54,204 nt of DNA from Roseburia inulinivorans DSM 16841 (GCF_000174195.1 NZ_ACFY01000147.1:1-54204); one strand, 5' to 3'; positions 1 through 6,922 are shown, counted from the stretch's first letter. A program made the numbers and translations. Notes: generated from the letters alone by a model not told the origin.

Positions 1-120
1 GCACCTTTTCTTTTACATAACATGCTTAATATATTAGCTATATCACGTTTTAACTGTCCATATATTAGTTTTCTGCGATACTTTGGTGCAAATAACAATG
101 TGATACTTACAATTCCATTT
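1..120 (-). pseudogene. tnpA: IS200/IS605-family transposase tnpA, downstream part (interrupted, frameshifted, cut by window edge)
   Basis: Read on the minus strand, this stretch encodes the conserved start of an IS200-type TnpA: WNCKYHIV, then FAPKYRRKLIYGQLKRDI and ANILSMLCKRKG, running off the window start. The two blocks are in different frames; a net extra base near 91-97 separates HIV from FAPKYRR. The first ten codons are missing here and are found at 6893-6922, on the far side of the inserted element. IS200-type TnpA is a Y1 (HUH) transposase acting on single-stranded DNA. This copy is broken both by the insertion and apparently by the frameshift. Family assignment rests on the recalled IS200 N-terminal pattern. 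Confidence 0.85.
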
Positions 121-124
121 AGGT

Positions 125-144
125 CAGTTTACAAGGAACTACAC
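125..144 (+). repeat. Left terminal inverted repeat of the IME
   Basis: This 20-nt sequence matches the reverse complement of 6870-6889 at 19 of 20 positions (shared core CAGTTTACAAGG, then ACTACAC). It lies four bases inside the left junction. Such imperfect ends fit binding sites for the element's large serine recombinase. Confidence 0.85.
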
Positions 145-180
145 GCAGACCACGAAACGGGGGCTGCTGACAACAAATAA

Positions 181-223
181 AGGCTGAATATCAAGCACCG
201 GGGAAGTGCGAGATATTCAGCCT
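181..223. terminator. Strong hairpin, possible terminator at the left end of the IME
   Basis: A 12-bp perfect stem (181-192 with 212-223) encloses a second 4-bp GCAC/GTGC stem. A T-rich stretch follows on either strand. No gene ends close to it on either side, so it may insulate the element from outside transcription rather than end a particular transcript. Confidence 0.5.
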
Positions 224-261
224 GTTTTGTTGTCTGGGGTTTCCAAAGGGGCTTGCCCCTT

Positions 262-300
262 GGCACACGACTTTGCTTGCAAAGTGTAGTGTGTTATACG
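262..300 (+). other. oriT: oriT of the pMV158/MobV type
   Basis: The stretch contains GCACAC, then the inverted repeat ACTTTGC-tt-GCAAAGT, then TAGTGTGTTATAC. This matches in order and spacing the pMV158-type origin as I recall it, whose MobV relaxase cuts at TAGTGTG/TTA. The predicted nick lies between 293 and 294. The cognate relaxase is encoded 3.7 kb away at 4027-4968. The match is by eye from memory of the consensus. Confidence 0.85.
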
Positions 301-470
301 CTCTGTCGGCGTTGCTGCGAAAATGCGGTTGCCACCGGGGAGGGCAAGGGCATTTGAAACGGCAGGAAAACAGGGCTGTGATTGCGTGGCATGGAGCCGC
401 AAGCGCAGGACTGGTTTCGCCAGCAGACAGGGCGTATATGAAAGCCCCCGTCCCTTGTCCCACGCCGGAC

Positions 471-491
471 TTCGGGACAAAATGTCCCGAA
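471..491. repeat. Palindrome, copy 1 of a repeated IME palindrome
   Basis: TTCGGGACA and TGTCCCGAA form a perfect 9-bp inverted repeat around three bases. The same arms recur at 2703-2725 within the IME. Function unknown; a protein-binding site or a single-strand structure used in transfer or replication are possibilities. Confidence 0.75.
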
Positions 492-694
492 CTTGTGGCC
501 ACACTTACGAAAAAGCAGACGGATTTTTCTCTCAAAATTGAAATGGGCGGGAAGCCATTTTAAGGCTTTCCCGCCTTGATTGACTATTAGCAAAGACGGG
601 CAGGACTGTCAACGGCGGCACATAAAATGTGCCGTTCATCTTGACCGTTGACTGGCTCGGCTGGCTTTGCTATCCGTTCCTAATCTGTATGTAA

Positions 695-1102
695 TCAATA
701 TAATTTACGAGGAAGATTTCCAAATAGACTGTCTAATTCTTCATGGGTCATTGCTCTAATAAGTGCCCAATTATCTTTTTTCATAAGAATAAATGGTTCA
801 AGTCGTTTTATGGCTTCGTGGTATTCCATTTGCCCGATAATTCCACCTTGTGGATTTGTAAGGCTAACCATTGTAATAATCCATTCGCTAATTGTCTTGC
901 CCTCTATTGCCCACTGCTCCTCCGGCACGATGGGGAAAAGAGAATCGGTATCTTCTGTAAGCGCAAGCCCTATCAAAAGTGTACCATCTTCTTTTTCGTA
1001 ACACTTAGGATTAGCTTGATATGCTTCTTGTAAAAGTTTTTCAATATCCGGCTTTGTTAGCTTACTATTTGTCTGCGAGTTCTTTTTCTTAAAGAAATTC
1101 AT
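695..1102 (-). CDS. Unknown IME accessory protein
   Basis: I do not recognise this 135-residue protein. It is soluble, with no signal peptide or membrane segment, a basic N-terminus (NFFKKKNSQ) and a mixed alpha/beta-looking body ending FGNLPRKLY. An in-frame ATG six codons upstream (1120) overlaps the ribosome binding site GGAGGA, which sits well placed for the ATG at 1102, so I take 1102 as the start. It is the last of three minus-strand genes, downstream of the XRE regulator with a 36-base gap, suggesting co-transcription. It could be an accessory or immunity-type cargo protein, but nothing in the sequence decides this. Confidence 0.7.
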   Translation of the reverse strand: MNFFKKKNSQTNSKLTKPDIEKLLQEAYQANPKCYEKEDGTLLIGLALTEDTDSLFPIVPEEQWAIEGKTISEWIITMVSLTNPQGGIIGQMEYHEAIKRLEPFILMKKDNWALIRAMTHEELDSLFGNLPRKLY

Positions 1103-1138
1103 GTTTTTGATTTCCTCCATTCTGTAATTTCATATTTA

Positions 1139-1939
1139 TTACTTTCTCCCCCGCTGCGGGTTCGGATTTTTCAGCAAGTCCGACTTCTGTGCAATCTTTT
1201 TCAGCCACTTCTTTTCTTCTTCGGACAGCTTCTTAAAGTTCAGTTTGAGCCTTTTGCAAATGAACATCAAGGACGCTGTTTCCGGGTCGCCGCCCTCGCT
1301 GGCGATTTCGTCTGCGGTCTGCAAAAAATCTTCCAGTGGGTTGTCCTCCGGGACACTGAAAAAATCGTCCTTATGTGTTTCCCGCAGATCGAGGGCTATC
1401 TTGTTTATGTCCTGCTGTATCACATAGCGGCAAAAGCTGTCATCGTCAATATGGGCGGCGATAAGCTGTCGTAACTGCGGGTCGGACAAGCCGGGATTGT
1501 ACTGCTTCATAATGGTTGCGCTTACAGCATCTACAATGGCGTTTGCACTCTGCACTTGTTTGCCAGCAATACCGTTCACATAGATTTCGAGGTCAGCCAT
1601 CAGCCGGGGAAAATCCGGGTGTACCGCCAGTTCACACAAGAGGGAATTATCCACCCGCCCGCTTTTCAGCAGTTCAATCATATCATCACTCAAATGCAGG
1701 TCTGCAAGATCGGCATTTGGGTGATTTTTTGTTTTAGAGCGTCCCAGCAGGTAATCAACGGTCACTTCATAAACCTTTGCCAGCTGGATAAGGGCATGGT
1801 GGCTGATGTCTTTGAGATTGTCTCCCTCATAACTGCCTAAAGCAGATTTGGAAAGATGAGTTTCCTCCGCAAGCTGTTCCAGCGTCAGCCCTCGTTCCAC
1901 ACGCAGGTCTTTTAGGCGTTCCTGTATGGATAGTTCCAT
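1139..1939 (-). CDS. XRE-family helix-turn-helix regulator of the IME
   Basis: A 266-residue protein with a Cro/C1-type helix-turn-helix in about the first 65 residues: a conserved QERLKDLRVERGLTLEQLAEE segment followed by SKSALGSYE and a hydrophobic VTVDYLLGR end typical of XRE domains. The remaining 200 residues are helical, polar and unrecognised, ending in a basic tail. The open frame extends 37 codons further up, but a GGGGGGAG ribosome site lies just before the ATG at 1939 and the upstream residues do not look like protein. It probably represses element genes; the actual targets are inferred, not seen. It sits between two unknown genes on the same strand. Confidence 0.85.
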   Translation of the reverse strand: MELSIQERLKDLRVERGLTLEQLAEETHLSKSALGSYEGDNLKDISHHALIQLAKVYEVTVDYLLGRSKTKNHPNADLADLHLSDDMIELLKSGRVDNSLLCELAVHPDFPRLMADLEIYVNGIAGKQVQSANAIVDAVSATIMKQYNPGLSDPQLRQLIAAHIDDDSFCRYVIQQDINKIALDLRETHKDDFFSVPEDNPLEDFLQTADEIASEGGDPETASLMFICKRLKLNFKKLSEEEKKWLKKIAQKSDLLKNPNPQRGRK

Positions 1940-1994
1940 GCTCTCCCCCCTGTCTGCCCAATAAATGGGAATAGCTGTTTTCTCATGTTTTAAT

Positions 1995-2441
1995 TTATTT
2001 CTGTTCTGTGTAATGAATACAAATACCACTACTGCACGAGCGCGGGTCAAAGTAAGATGAAATAGAACCCCATGAAAACAAGTTTTCTTCGTTCTTCAAA
2101 CCACAAAACCTCATGAGCCATTCATCACAATACCTTTTATCTTTCTGAGCTTCTTCGGGTGTCCAGCATTCCCAATGCTGAATAGCATTTAAGTCAAAGT
2201 GCTGCGGATATAGATTAACAAATTCAAGATTTTTCTGTGGATTGAAGCAAAAATAAACAGGGATTTTGTTGTCATAAACTTTTTCTTTTATATCGTACCA
2301 TATATATCCATTTCTCATATCTCTGATTTGTGTGATTTTATCTTTTGGAAAATCAGAAATAAAGTCAGCATAATGCAATAACGGTGATACTGTTATATTC
2401 AGTTCAGGGAAAGTAATCTTTCCTGTTTGTAACTCAATCAA
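1995..2441 (-). CDS. Unknown IME accessory protein
   Basis: A 148-residue soluble protein rich in aromatic residues and Trp/Cys near its C-terminus (HWECWTPEEAQ, WLMRFCGLKNEE). I do not recognise the family. The best start is TTG at 2441, preceded by an AGGGGG ribosome site at normal distance. It lies 55 bases upstream of the XRE regulator on the same strand. Its base composition is lower in GC than the mobilization genes of the same element, which suggests it is a separate cargo acquisition. An immunity or host-interaction role is possible but not shown. Confidence 0.65.
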   Translation of the reverse strand: MIELQTGKITFPELNITVSPLLHYADFISDFPKDKITQIRDMRNGYIWYDIKEKVYDNKIPVYFCFNPQKNLEFVNLYPQHFDLNAIQHWECWTPEEAQKDKRYCDEWLMRFCGLKNEENLFSWGSISSYFDPRSCSSGICIHYTEQK

Positions 2442-2922
2442 ATAGGCTTCCCCCTTTCCAAACGCCGATTTGTCTCTTTGTACTTATCATTTTACCACAA
2501 TTCCGAGAGCGTGGAAATAGGCAGTTTTTTGGGCGGATTTCCTACCTTTCGGATATACGGGACGGGCGGTCTTTTAGGTGTAGACTTAGGGTAGTTCATC
2601 GATGAGCCGCACCTTGAAAACCGAATGACCGTCCGAAAAGGAATACCCCGGCAGGGGAAGCACCGCAAGGAGCCAACTTCTGGACACTTTGTCCAGAGGT
2701 CACTTCGGGACAACTTGTCCCGAAGCTGTGGGGAGCTTGCCTCGTCGCCGCAAGCTGCGTATCATTCGCTTCCGCCAAATGGCGAAAGCTCACTCGCTCC
2801 GCTGCGCCTCCTCTCCCCACAAAGTCCAACGACTTTGCGGGGGCCCCTGTTGGGAACACGCCGCAGGAATGGGGCAGGAAGCCTTTTCGGGGAGAACGGC
2901 TAAGGAAAAATGGAGGGAACAC
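2442..2922. other. Non-coding, highly palindromic IME segment
   Basis: No supported gene lies in these 480 bases. Between 2679 and 2836 there is a run of inverted repeats: TCTGGACA/TGTCCAGA (2679-2697), CTTCGGGACAA/TTGTCCCGAAG (2703-2725), a long-range pair TGTGGGGAG (2728-2736) with CTCCCCACA (2813-2821), a GCCA/TGGC hairpin within it, and CAAAGT/ACTTTG (2820-2836). Such density suggests a folded single strand, for example a replication or complementary-strand origin, or a leader RNA for the gene at 2923. Confidence 0.6.
2703..2725. repeat. Palindrome, copy 2 of the repeated IME palindrome
   Basis: An 11-bp perfect inverted repeat whose arms contain the same TTCGGGACA/TGTCCCGAA as 471-491. 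A sister palindrome with TCTGGACA arms lies 5 bases to its left. Both are upstream of the Cys-rich VLP gene. Confidence 0.75.
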
Positions 2923-3336
2923 ATGAAAGAGAACCCATATAAACGACTGCCGCCCATAGAGCGCAAGCCGGACGGTTCCCTTTACCGCATGACACCGGCA
3001 CAGAGGAAACAGGCAAACGCCCTGATCCGCCGGGAGTGCTGCTGTTATGAGGACGGGAACTGTATGCTCCTTGACGATGGGGATACCCACACCTGCCCCC
3101 AGACCATTTCTTTCTCGGTCTGCTGTAAGTGGTTCCGCTGGTCGGTCTTGCCGCAAATCGGAACGCTGGAAGCAGAGATTTTCCAGGATAAGGAGCTAAA
3201 ACGCTGTGCGGTCTGCGGCAGAGTGTTCGTCCCAAAGTCCAACCGGGCGAAATACTGTCCCGACTGTGCCGCCAGAGTTCACAGGCAGCAGAAAACAGAA
3301 AGTGAACGGAAAAGGAGGTCTACTGTGGACAGTTAG
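2923..3336 (+). CDS. Cysteine-rich VLP-domain protein
   Basis: A 137-residue protein with two cysteine clusters. The N-terminal part has RRECCCYEDGNC and a later CKWFRWSVLP segment, where the VLP residues give the family its name. The C-terminal part has CAVCGRVF and YCPDCAARVHRQQ, a zinc-ribbon-like arrangement with four cysteines. The tail is strongly basic, which fits nucleic-acid binding. The open frame runs back to 2689, but GGAGGG precedes the ATG at 2923 and the upstream part is the palindromic segment. The family occurs in mobile elements of gut Clostridia; its function is not established to my knowledge. The last codons form one strand of the candidate RNA stem at 3324-3438. Confidence 0.85.
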   Translation: MKENPYKRLPPIERKPDGSLYRMTPAQRKQANALIRRECCCYEDGNCMLLDDGDTHTCPQTISFSVCCKWFRWSVLPQIGTLEAEIFQDKELKRCAVCGRVFVPKSNRAKYCPDCAARVHRQQKTESERKRRSTVDS

Positions 3337-3438
3337 GGGCTGAAAAGTCCTTGATTTACAAGGCTTTGCAAGCACAGAACAGGGGCAGGCAATAGAAACT
3401 ACCGCCTGCTCCCGGAAACGGGCTTCTAACCGTCCACA
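3324..3438 (+). ncRNA. Candidate structured RNA element
   Basis: A 13-bp stem with one mismatch (3324-3336 with 3426-3438) closes a 90-nt domain. Inside are GGGC/GTCC (3337-3350), an alternative CCTTG/CAAGG, a small GCTT/AAGC hairpin, a 9-bp GGGGCAGGC/GCCTGCTCC helix with one G-U pair, and CCCG-gaaa-CGGG (3412-3423) with a GNRA-type loop. The closing stem starts in the last codons of the upstream gene and ends ten bases before the RepA_N start. It may be a control RNA for the RepA_N gene or a ribozyme-like element. No known class is recognised; folding was done by eye. Confidence 0.5.
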
Positions 3439-3447
3439 AAACACGAT

Positions 3448-3843
3448 ATGACAAACACCATTTATATCCATCAGCCGGAAAAGGCGGTCAGCTTTACCCG
3501 GCTTCCGAATTTCCTTTTTGAAGCCCCCACATTCACGCCACTGTCCAACGAAGCAAAGGTACTGTATGCCTTTATCCTGCGCCGGACAGACCTATCCCGA
3601 AAAAACGGGTGGGCGGACGAATACGGGCGCATTTACCTCTACTATCCCATTAACGAGGTAGTGGAGCTGCTCCACTGCGGGCGGCAGAAGGCGGTCAATA
3701 CCCTGCGGGAGCTGCAATATGCCGGACTGGTGGAAATCCAGAAGCAGGGCTGTGGAAAACCCAACCGCATTTACCCAAAATCCTACGAAGCGGTTCCAAA
3801 CACCGACTTCAAGAAATCCGGTTATGGAACGCCAGAGGACTGA
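3448..3843 (+). CDS. RepA_N-type replication initiator, N-terminal domain (short form)
   Basis: A 131-residue protein matching the N-terminal domain of RepA_N replication initiators: an aromatic FTRLPNFLFEAP start, then LSNEAKVLYAFILRRTDLS, GRIYLYYPINEV and a winged-helix-like CGRQKAVNTLRELQYAGLVE, ending KPNRIYPKSY. Full RepA_N proteins carry a second, DnaD-like C-terminal domain, missing here. Following DNA (3844-3935) still reads as pieces resembling the usual linker (EVRKSD, YENRT, RNTEI) in mixed frames, so the gene is probably shortened. It may allow replication of the excised circle, or be a vestige. No good ribosome site was identified just before the ATG. Confidence 0.8.
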   Translation: MTNTIYIHQPEKAVSFTRLPNFLFEAPTFTPLSNEAKVLYAFILRRTDLSRKNGWADEYGRIYLYYPINEVVELLHCGRQKAVNTLRELQYAGLVEIQKQGCGKPNRIYPKSYEAVPNTDFKKSGYGTPED

Positions 3844-3935
3844 AAACTGCACTCATAGAGTACGATAATCAATCCTCTTGAAGTACGAAAATCGGACGGT
3901 ATATAGAAATACAGAAATAAAAATATTGATTTATA
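3844..3935 (+). pseudogene. Likely remnant of the RepA_N C-terminal linker
   Basis: Downstream of the repA stop, scattered translations in different frames (LEVRKSD, KYENRT, RNTEIK) resemble the repetitive linker seen in longer mobile-element RepA_N proteins. Stops and frame changes interrupt them. This is a weak call resting on remembered family pattern only. Confidence 0.35.
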
Positions 3936-4026
3936 TTCTATCCATTCCCTTCCTATCCGAGATATTTTCTGCGGGATTTTCCTGTGGAAAAGTCCCGGAA
4001 AGGAACGGAATGGGGAAAGGAGTTTC

Positions 4027-4968
4027 ATGGCACAACACGCAATTTTGCGATTTGAAAAACACAAGGGCAATCCGGCAAGACCGCTGGAAGCCCATCACGA
4101 ACGGCAAAAGGAACAGTACGCCAGTAATCCCGACATTGACACCAGCCGGAGCAAGTACAACTTCCATATCGTTAAGCCAGAGGGCCGCTATTACCATTTC
4201 ATTCAGAGCCGCATTGAACAAGCCGGATGCCGCACCCGCAAGGACAGCACCCGTTTTGTCGATACGCTGATAACCGCCAGCCCGGAGTTTTTCAAGAAAA
4301 AATCCCCAAAGGAGATACAGGCGTTTTTCCAGAGGGCGGCTGATTTCTTAATCGGGCGGGTAGGGAAAGAAAATATCGTGTCGGCGGTGGTACACATGGA
4401 CGAGAAAACGCCCCACCTGCATTTGGTCTTTGTCCCGCTGACAGAGGACAACCGCCTGTGTGCAAAGGAGATTATTGGGAACAGAGCCAACCTCACAAAA
4501 TGGCAGGACGATTTTCACGCCTATATGGTGGAGAAATATCCCGACTTGGAGCGTGGAGAAAGTGCCAGCAAGACAGGCAGGAAGCATATCCCTACCCGTT
4601 TGTTCAAGCAGGCGGTCAATCTCTCCAAACAGGCAAAAGCCATTGAAGCCACGCTGGACTGTATTACCCCGTTCAATGCCGGAAAGAAGAAAGAGGAAGC
4701 CCTCTTCCTGCTGAAAAAGTGGTTTCCGCAGATGGAGAACTTCTCATGGCAGCTCAAAAAATACAAGGTCACGATAAACGACCTCTTGGCAGAAAATGAA
4801 CAGTTGGAAGCCAGAGCCAAAGCCAGCGAAAAAGGCAAGATGAAAGATACAATGGAACGAGCAAAGCTGGAAAGCGAGCTGAAAGACATTCAGCGGCTGG
4901 TAGACCGTATCCCACCGGAGGTGCTGGCAGAACTGAAACGCCAACAGCGGCACACAAGGGAACGGTGA
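4027..4968 (+). CDS. MobV-family relaxase
   Basis: A 313-residue MobV (Mob/Pre) relaxase, the TnpZ counterpart of Tn4451. It nicks oriT and leads the strand during mobilization by a helper element. The metal-binding motif HMDEKTPHLHLVF starts near residue 123, giving the HxDExTPHxH signature of the family. The N-terminal AQHAILRFEKHK and the YNFHIV segment also fit. After about residue 200 the protein becomes highly charged and coiled-coil-like (ENEQLEARAKASEKGKMK). It is shorter than plasmid MobM (about 490 residues), mostly in the C-terminal part. A GGAAAGGAG ribosome site precedes the ATG. The cognate oriT lies 3.7 kb upstream at 262-300. Confidence 0.93.
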   Translation: MAQHAILRFEKHKGNPARPLEAHHERQKEQYASNPDIDTSRSKYNFHIVKPEGRYYHFIQSRIEQAGCRTRKDSTRFVDTLITASPEFFKKKSPKEIQAFFQRAADFLIGRVGKENIVSAVVHMDEKTPHLHLVFVPLTEDNRLCAKEIIGNRANLTKWQDDFHAYMVEKYPDLERGESASKTGRKHIPTRLFKQAVNLSKQAKAIEATLDCITPFNAGKKKEEALFLLKKWFPQMENFSWQLKKYKVTINDLLAENEQLEARAKASEKGKMKDTMERAKLESELKDIQRLVDRIPPEVLAELKRQQRHTRER

Positions 4969-5038
4969 TTGATGACAGAAAACATTTCACGCCGCAGCAT
5001 GGCGGCACTGCACTTTGAAAATTAAATACGGAGGTACT

Positions 5039-5230
5039 ATGGAGCATATCAGATACAAGAAAGAAACCGAAGTCGTGACTTTTCAGGGAAAGGAAATCAC
5101 GCTGGAAAATCTCTCCCCGGTATTCACGCCGGAGCAGGAAGCGGCAAAACGCCGGGAGCTGGAACAGCAGCTTTATGAGGTGTTCCGCAAGTATGCCGAC
5201 AAACGGCAGAGCGAGGAAGCCGGGGCATAA
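5039..5230 (+). CDS. tnpW: TnpW-like small transposon protein
   Basis: A 63-residue acidic/basic protein beginning MEHIRYKKETEVVTF and containing LENLSPVFTPEQEAAKRRELE, which matches the small TnpW family encoded beside relaxase and serine recombinase genes in Tn4451-like elements. GGAGGT lies just upstream of the ATG at 5039; an ATG eight codons earlier has no such site. It sits between the relaxase and the recombinase on the same strand. The biochemical role of TnpW is unknown to me; location suggests a link to excision or mobilization. Confidence 0.8.
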   Translation: MEHIRYKKETEVVTFQGKEITLENLSPVFTPEQEAAKRRELEQQLYEVFRKYADKRQSEEAGA

Positions 5231-5324
5231 GATTTTCCGAAGCCATCGTTGATTTGCGGGGCTGCTGACGGTATAATAAAGGTGTCAGCAGCTCCGTTTC
5301 TTTTTTAAGAAAAGGAGCGACAAT

Positions 5325-6836
5325 ATGAACAATCGAATAGACGCAATCTATGCAAGACAATCGGTAGACAAAAAGGACAGCATTTCCATTGAAAGCCAGA
5401 TTGAATTTTGCAAATATGAATTGAAAGGCGGTAACTGCAAGGAATACACAGACAAAGGGTACAGCGGCAAAAACACAGACCGTCCGAAGTTTCAAGAACT
5501 GGTACGGGACATCAAGCGGGGCTTGATTGCAAAGGTCGTAGTTTACAAACTCGACCGTATCAGCCGTTCTATTCTGGACTTTGCCAACATGATGGAGCTG
5601 TTCCAACAGTACAATGTAGAGTTTGTGTCCTCTACGGAAAAGTTTGATACCTCCACCCCGATGGGGCGGGCGATGCTGAATATTTGTATCGTGTTCGCCC
5701 AGCTTGAGAGGGAAACCATACAGAAGCGGGTAACGGACGCTTACTATTCCCGCAGCCAGCGAGGTTTCAAGATGGGTGGGAAAGCCCCTTACGGCTTCCA
5801 CACCGAACCAATCAAGATGGATGGTATCAACACAAAGAAGCTGGTGGTAAATCCAGATGAAGCGGCAAATATCCGGCTGATGTTTGAGATGTACGCCCAG
5901 CCCACTACCTCCTATGGGGACATTACCCGGTACTTTGCGGAACAGGGGATTTTGTTCCATGGAAAAGAGCTGATACGCCCCACGCTGGCGCAGATGTTAC
6001 GCAATCCTGTCTATGTGCAGGCAGACCTTGATGTGTACGAGTTTTTCAAAAGTCAAGGGACAGTCATTGTCAATGACGCCGCCGATTTTACAGGCATGAA
6101 CGGCTGCTATCTGTATCAAGGGCGGGATGTGAAGCCCAGCAAAAAGAACGACTTGAAAGACCAAATGCTGGTACTGGCTCCCCATGAGGGCATTGTCCCC
6201 TCCGACATCTGGCTGACCTGCCGCAAGAAGCTGATGAACAACATGAAAATCCAGTCTGCCCGAAAAGCCACCCATACATGGCTGGCGGGAAAAATCAAGT
6301 GCGGGAACTGCGGGTATGCCCTTATGAGCATTAACAATCCTGTGGGAAAGCAATATCTCCGCTGCACAAAGCGGCTGGACAATAAAAGCTGTGCCGGGTG
6401 CGGGAAAATCATCACTTCGGAGCTGGAAGCAGTGGTTTACCAGCAGATGGTGAAAAAGCTGGAAAAGCACAAGACGCTGACAGGCAGAAAGAAAGCGGCA
6501 AAGGCAAACCCTAAAATTGCCGCCCTGCAAGTGGAACTTGCCCATGTGGACGGCGAGATTGAAAAACTGGTGGACAGTCTGACGAGCGCAAACAATGTGC
6601 TGCTCTCCTATGTGAATGTGAAGATAGCGGAACTGGACGGGCGCAAACAGGAACTTCTGGCGAGGATAGCGGAACTAACGGTGGAAGCCATTAGCCCGGA
6701 ACAGGTCAGCCAGATTTCCGGCTACCTTGACACTTGGGAGAATGTATCCTTTGACGACAAGCGGCGGGTGGTGGATTTAATGATTACCACCATAGCCGCC
6801 ACAAGCGACAGCTTGAATATCACATGGAAAATCTGA
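5325..6836 (+). CDS. Large serine recombinase (TnpX-like integrase/excisionase)
   Basis: A 503-residue large serine recombinase that would integrate and excise the element. The resolvase domain occupies about residues 1-150: AIYARQSVDKKDS places the nucleophile at Ser13, followed by KLDRISRS and FAQLERETIQKR. A recombinase domain follows to about 270, then a zinc ribbon (CGNCGYAL ... CTKRLDNKSCAGCG, about 325-365), then a coiled coil (about 395-450) used in this class for synapsis control. A KKAAKANPK region links them. AAGGAG lies nine bases before the ATG. The gene stops 34 bases before the right inverted repeat, the usual end position for an integrase gene. It is shorter than TnpX (707 residues) but of ordinary length for the family. 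Confidence 0.95.
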   Translation: MNNRIDAIYARQSVDKKDSISIESQIEFCKYELKGGNCKEYTDKGYSGKNTDRPKFQELVRDIKRGLIAKVVVYKLDRISRSILDFANMMELFQQYNVEFVSSTEKFDTSTPMGRAMLNICIVFAQLERETIQKRVTDAYYSRSQRGFKMGGKAPYGFHTEPIKMDGINTKKLVVNPDEAANIRLMFEMYAQPTTSYGDITRYFAEQGILFHGKELIRPTLAQMLRNPVYVQADLDVYEFFKSQGTVIVNDAADFTGMNGCYLYQGRDVKPSKKNDLKDQMLVLAPHEGIVPSDIWLTCRKKLMNNMKIQSARKATHTWLAGKIKCGNCGYALMSINNPVGKQYLRCTKRLDNKSCAGCGKIITSELEAVVYQQMVKKLEKHKTLTGRKKAAKANPKIAALQVELAHVDGEIEKLVDSLTSANNVLLSYVNVKIAELDGRKQELLARIAELTVEAISPEQVSQISGYLDTWENVSFDDKRRVVDLMITTIAATSDSLNITWKI

Positions 6837-6869
6837 CGGGCGGAACCCCTCCCGTCAGATACCTACCCT

Positions 6870-6889
6870 GTGTAGTCCCTTGTAAACTG
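6870..6889 (-). repeat. Right terminal inverted repeat of the IME
   Basis: Reverse complement of the left end at 125-144 with one mismatch in 20. It lies three bases inside the right junction, 34 bases after the recombinase stop codon. Confidence 0.85.
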
Positions 6890-6892
6890 TAC

Positions 6893-6922
6893 TTTCGTGT
6901 GTGCTAAACTATTTATATCCAT
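6893..6922 (-). pseudogene. tnpA: IS200/IS605-family transposase tnpA, first ten codons
   Basis: On the minus strand an ATG at 6922 starts MDINSLAHTK and then runs into the right end of the IME. The continuation (WNCKYHIV) is at 1-120 on the other side. A GAGGAGG ribosome site sits just upstream of the ATG, as expected for the true start. The split of one short gene by 6.77 kb of DNA proves the insertion direction and position. Confidence 0.85.

Larger units (their letters stand above)
121..694. other. Non-coding left arm of the IME
   Basis: I see no convincing gene in this 570-base stretch. Short open frames exist on both strands but overlap each other and lack ribosome binding sites and family resemblance. 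It holds the left inverted repeat, a terminator-like hairpin, a GGGGC/GCCCC hairpin at 243-263, the oriT at 262-300 and a perfect palindrome at 471-491. Confidence 0.7.
121..6892. mobile_element. Tn4451-like integrative mobilizable element inserted in an IS200 tnpA gene
   Basis: Both boundaries can be read from the interrupted host gene. Flank 111-120 joined to flank 6893 onward restores the tnpA reading MDINSLAHTK-WNCKYHIV, with three shared T residues (118-120 and 6893-6895) at the junctions. Inside lie an oriT, a MobV relaxase, a TnpW-like protein and a large serine recombinase next to the right end, the same functional set as Tn4451/Tn4453 of Clostridium. A RepA_N-type protein, a Cys-rich VLP protein and an XRE regulator complete it. 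No coupling protein, type IV secretion gene or resistance gene is present, so it would need a helper for transfer. Base composition is visibly more GC-rich than the AT-rich DNA at 7150-10250. Confidence 0.88.

Noticed and set aside
191..593. Several overlapping short ORFs on both strands near the IME left end
   Set aside because: They overlap one another over oriT and palindromes, lack ribosome sites and resemble no family.
2492..3235. Minus-strand ORFs opposite the palindromic segment and the Cys-rich VLP gene
   Set aside because: They are shadows of palindromes and of the plus-strand gene, which has a good ribosome site and a recognisable family.
3878..4270. Plus-strand 130-residue ORF before the relaxase
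   Set aside because: Most of it overlaps the MobV gene in another frame; only its first residues resemble the decayed RepA_N linker.
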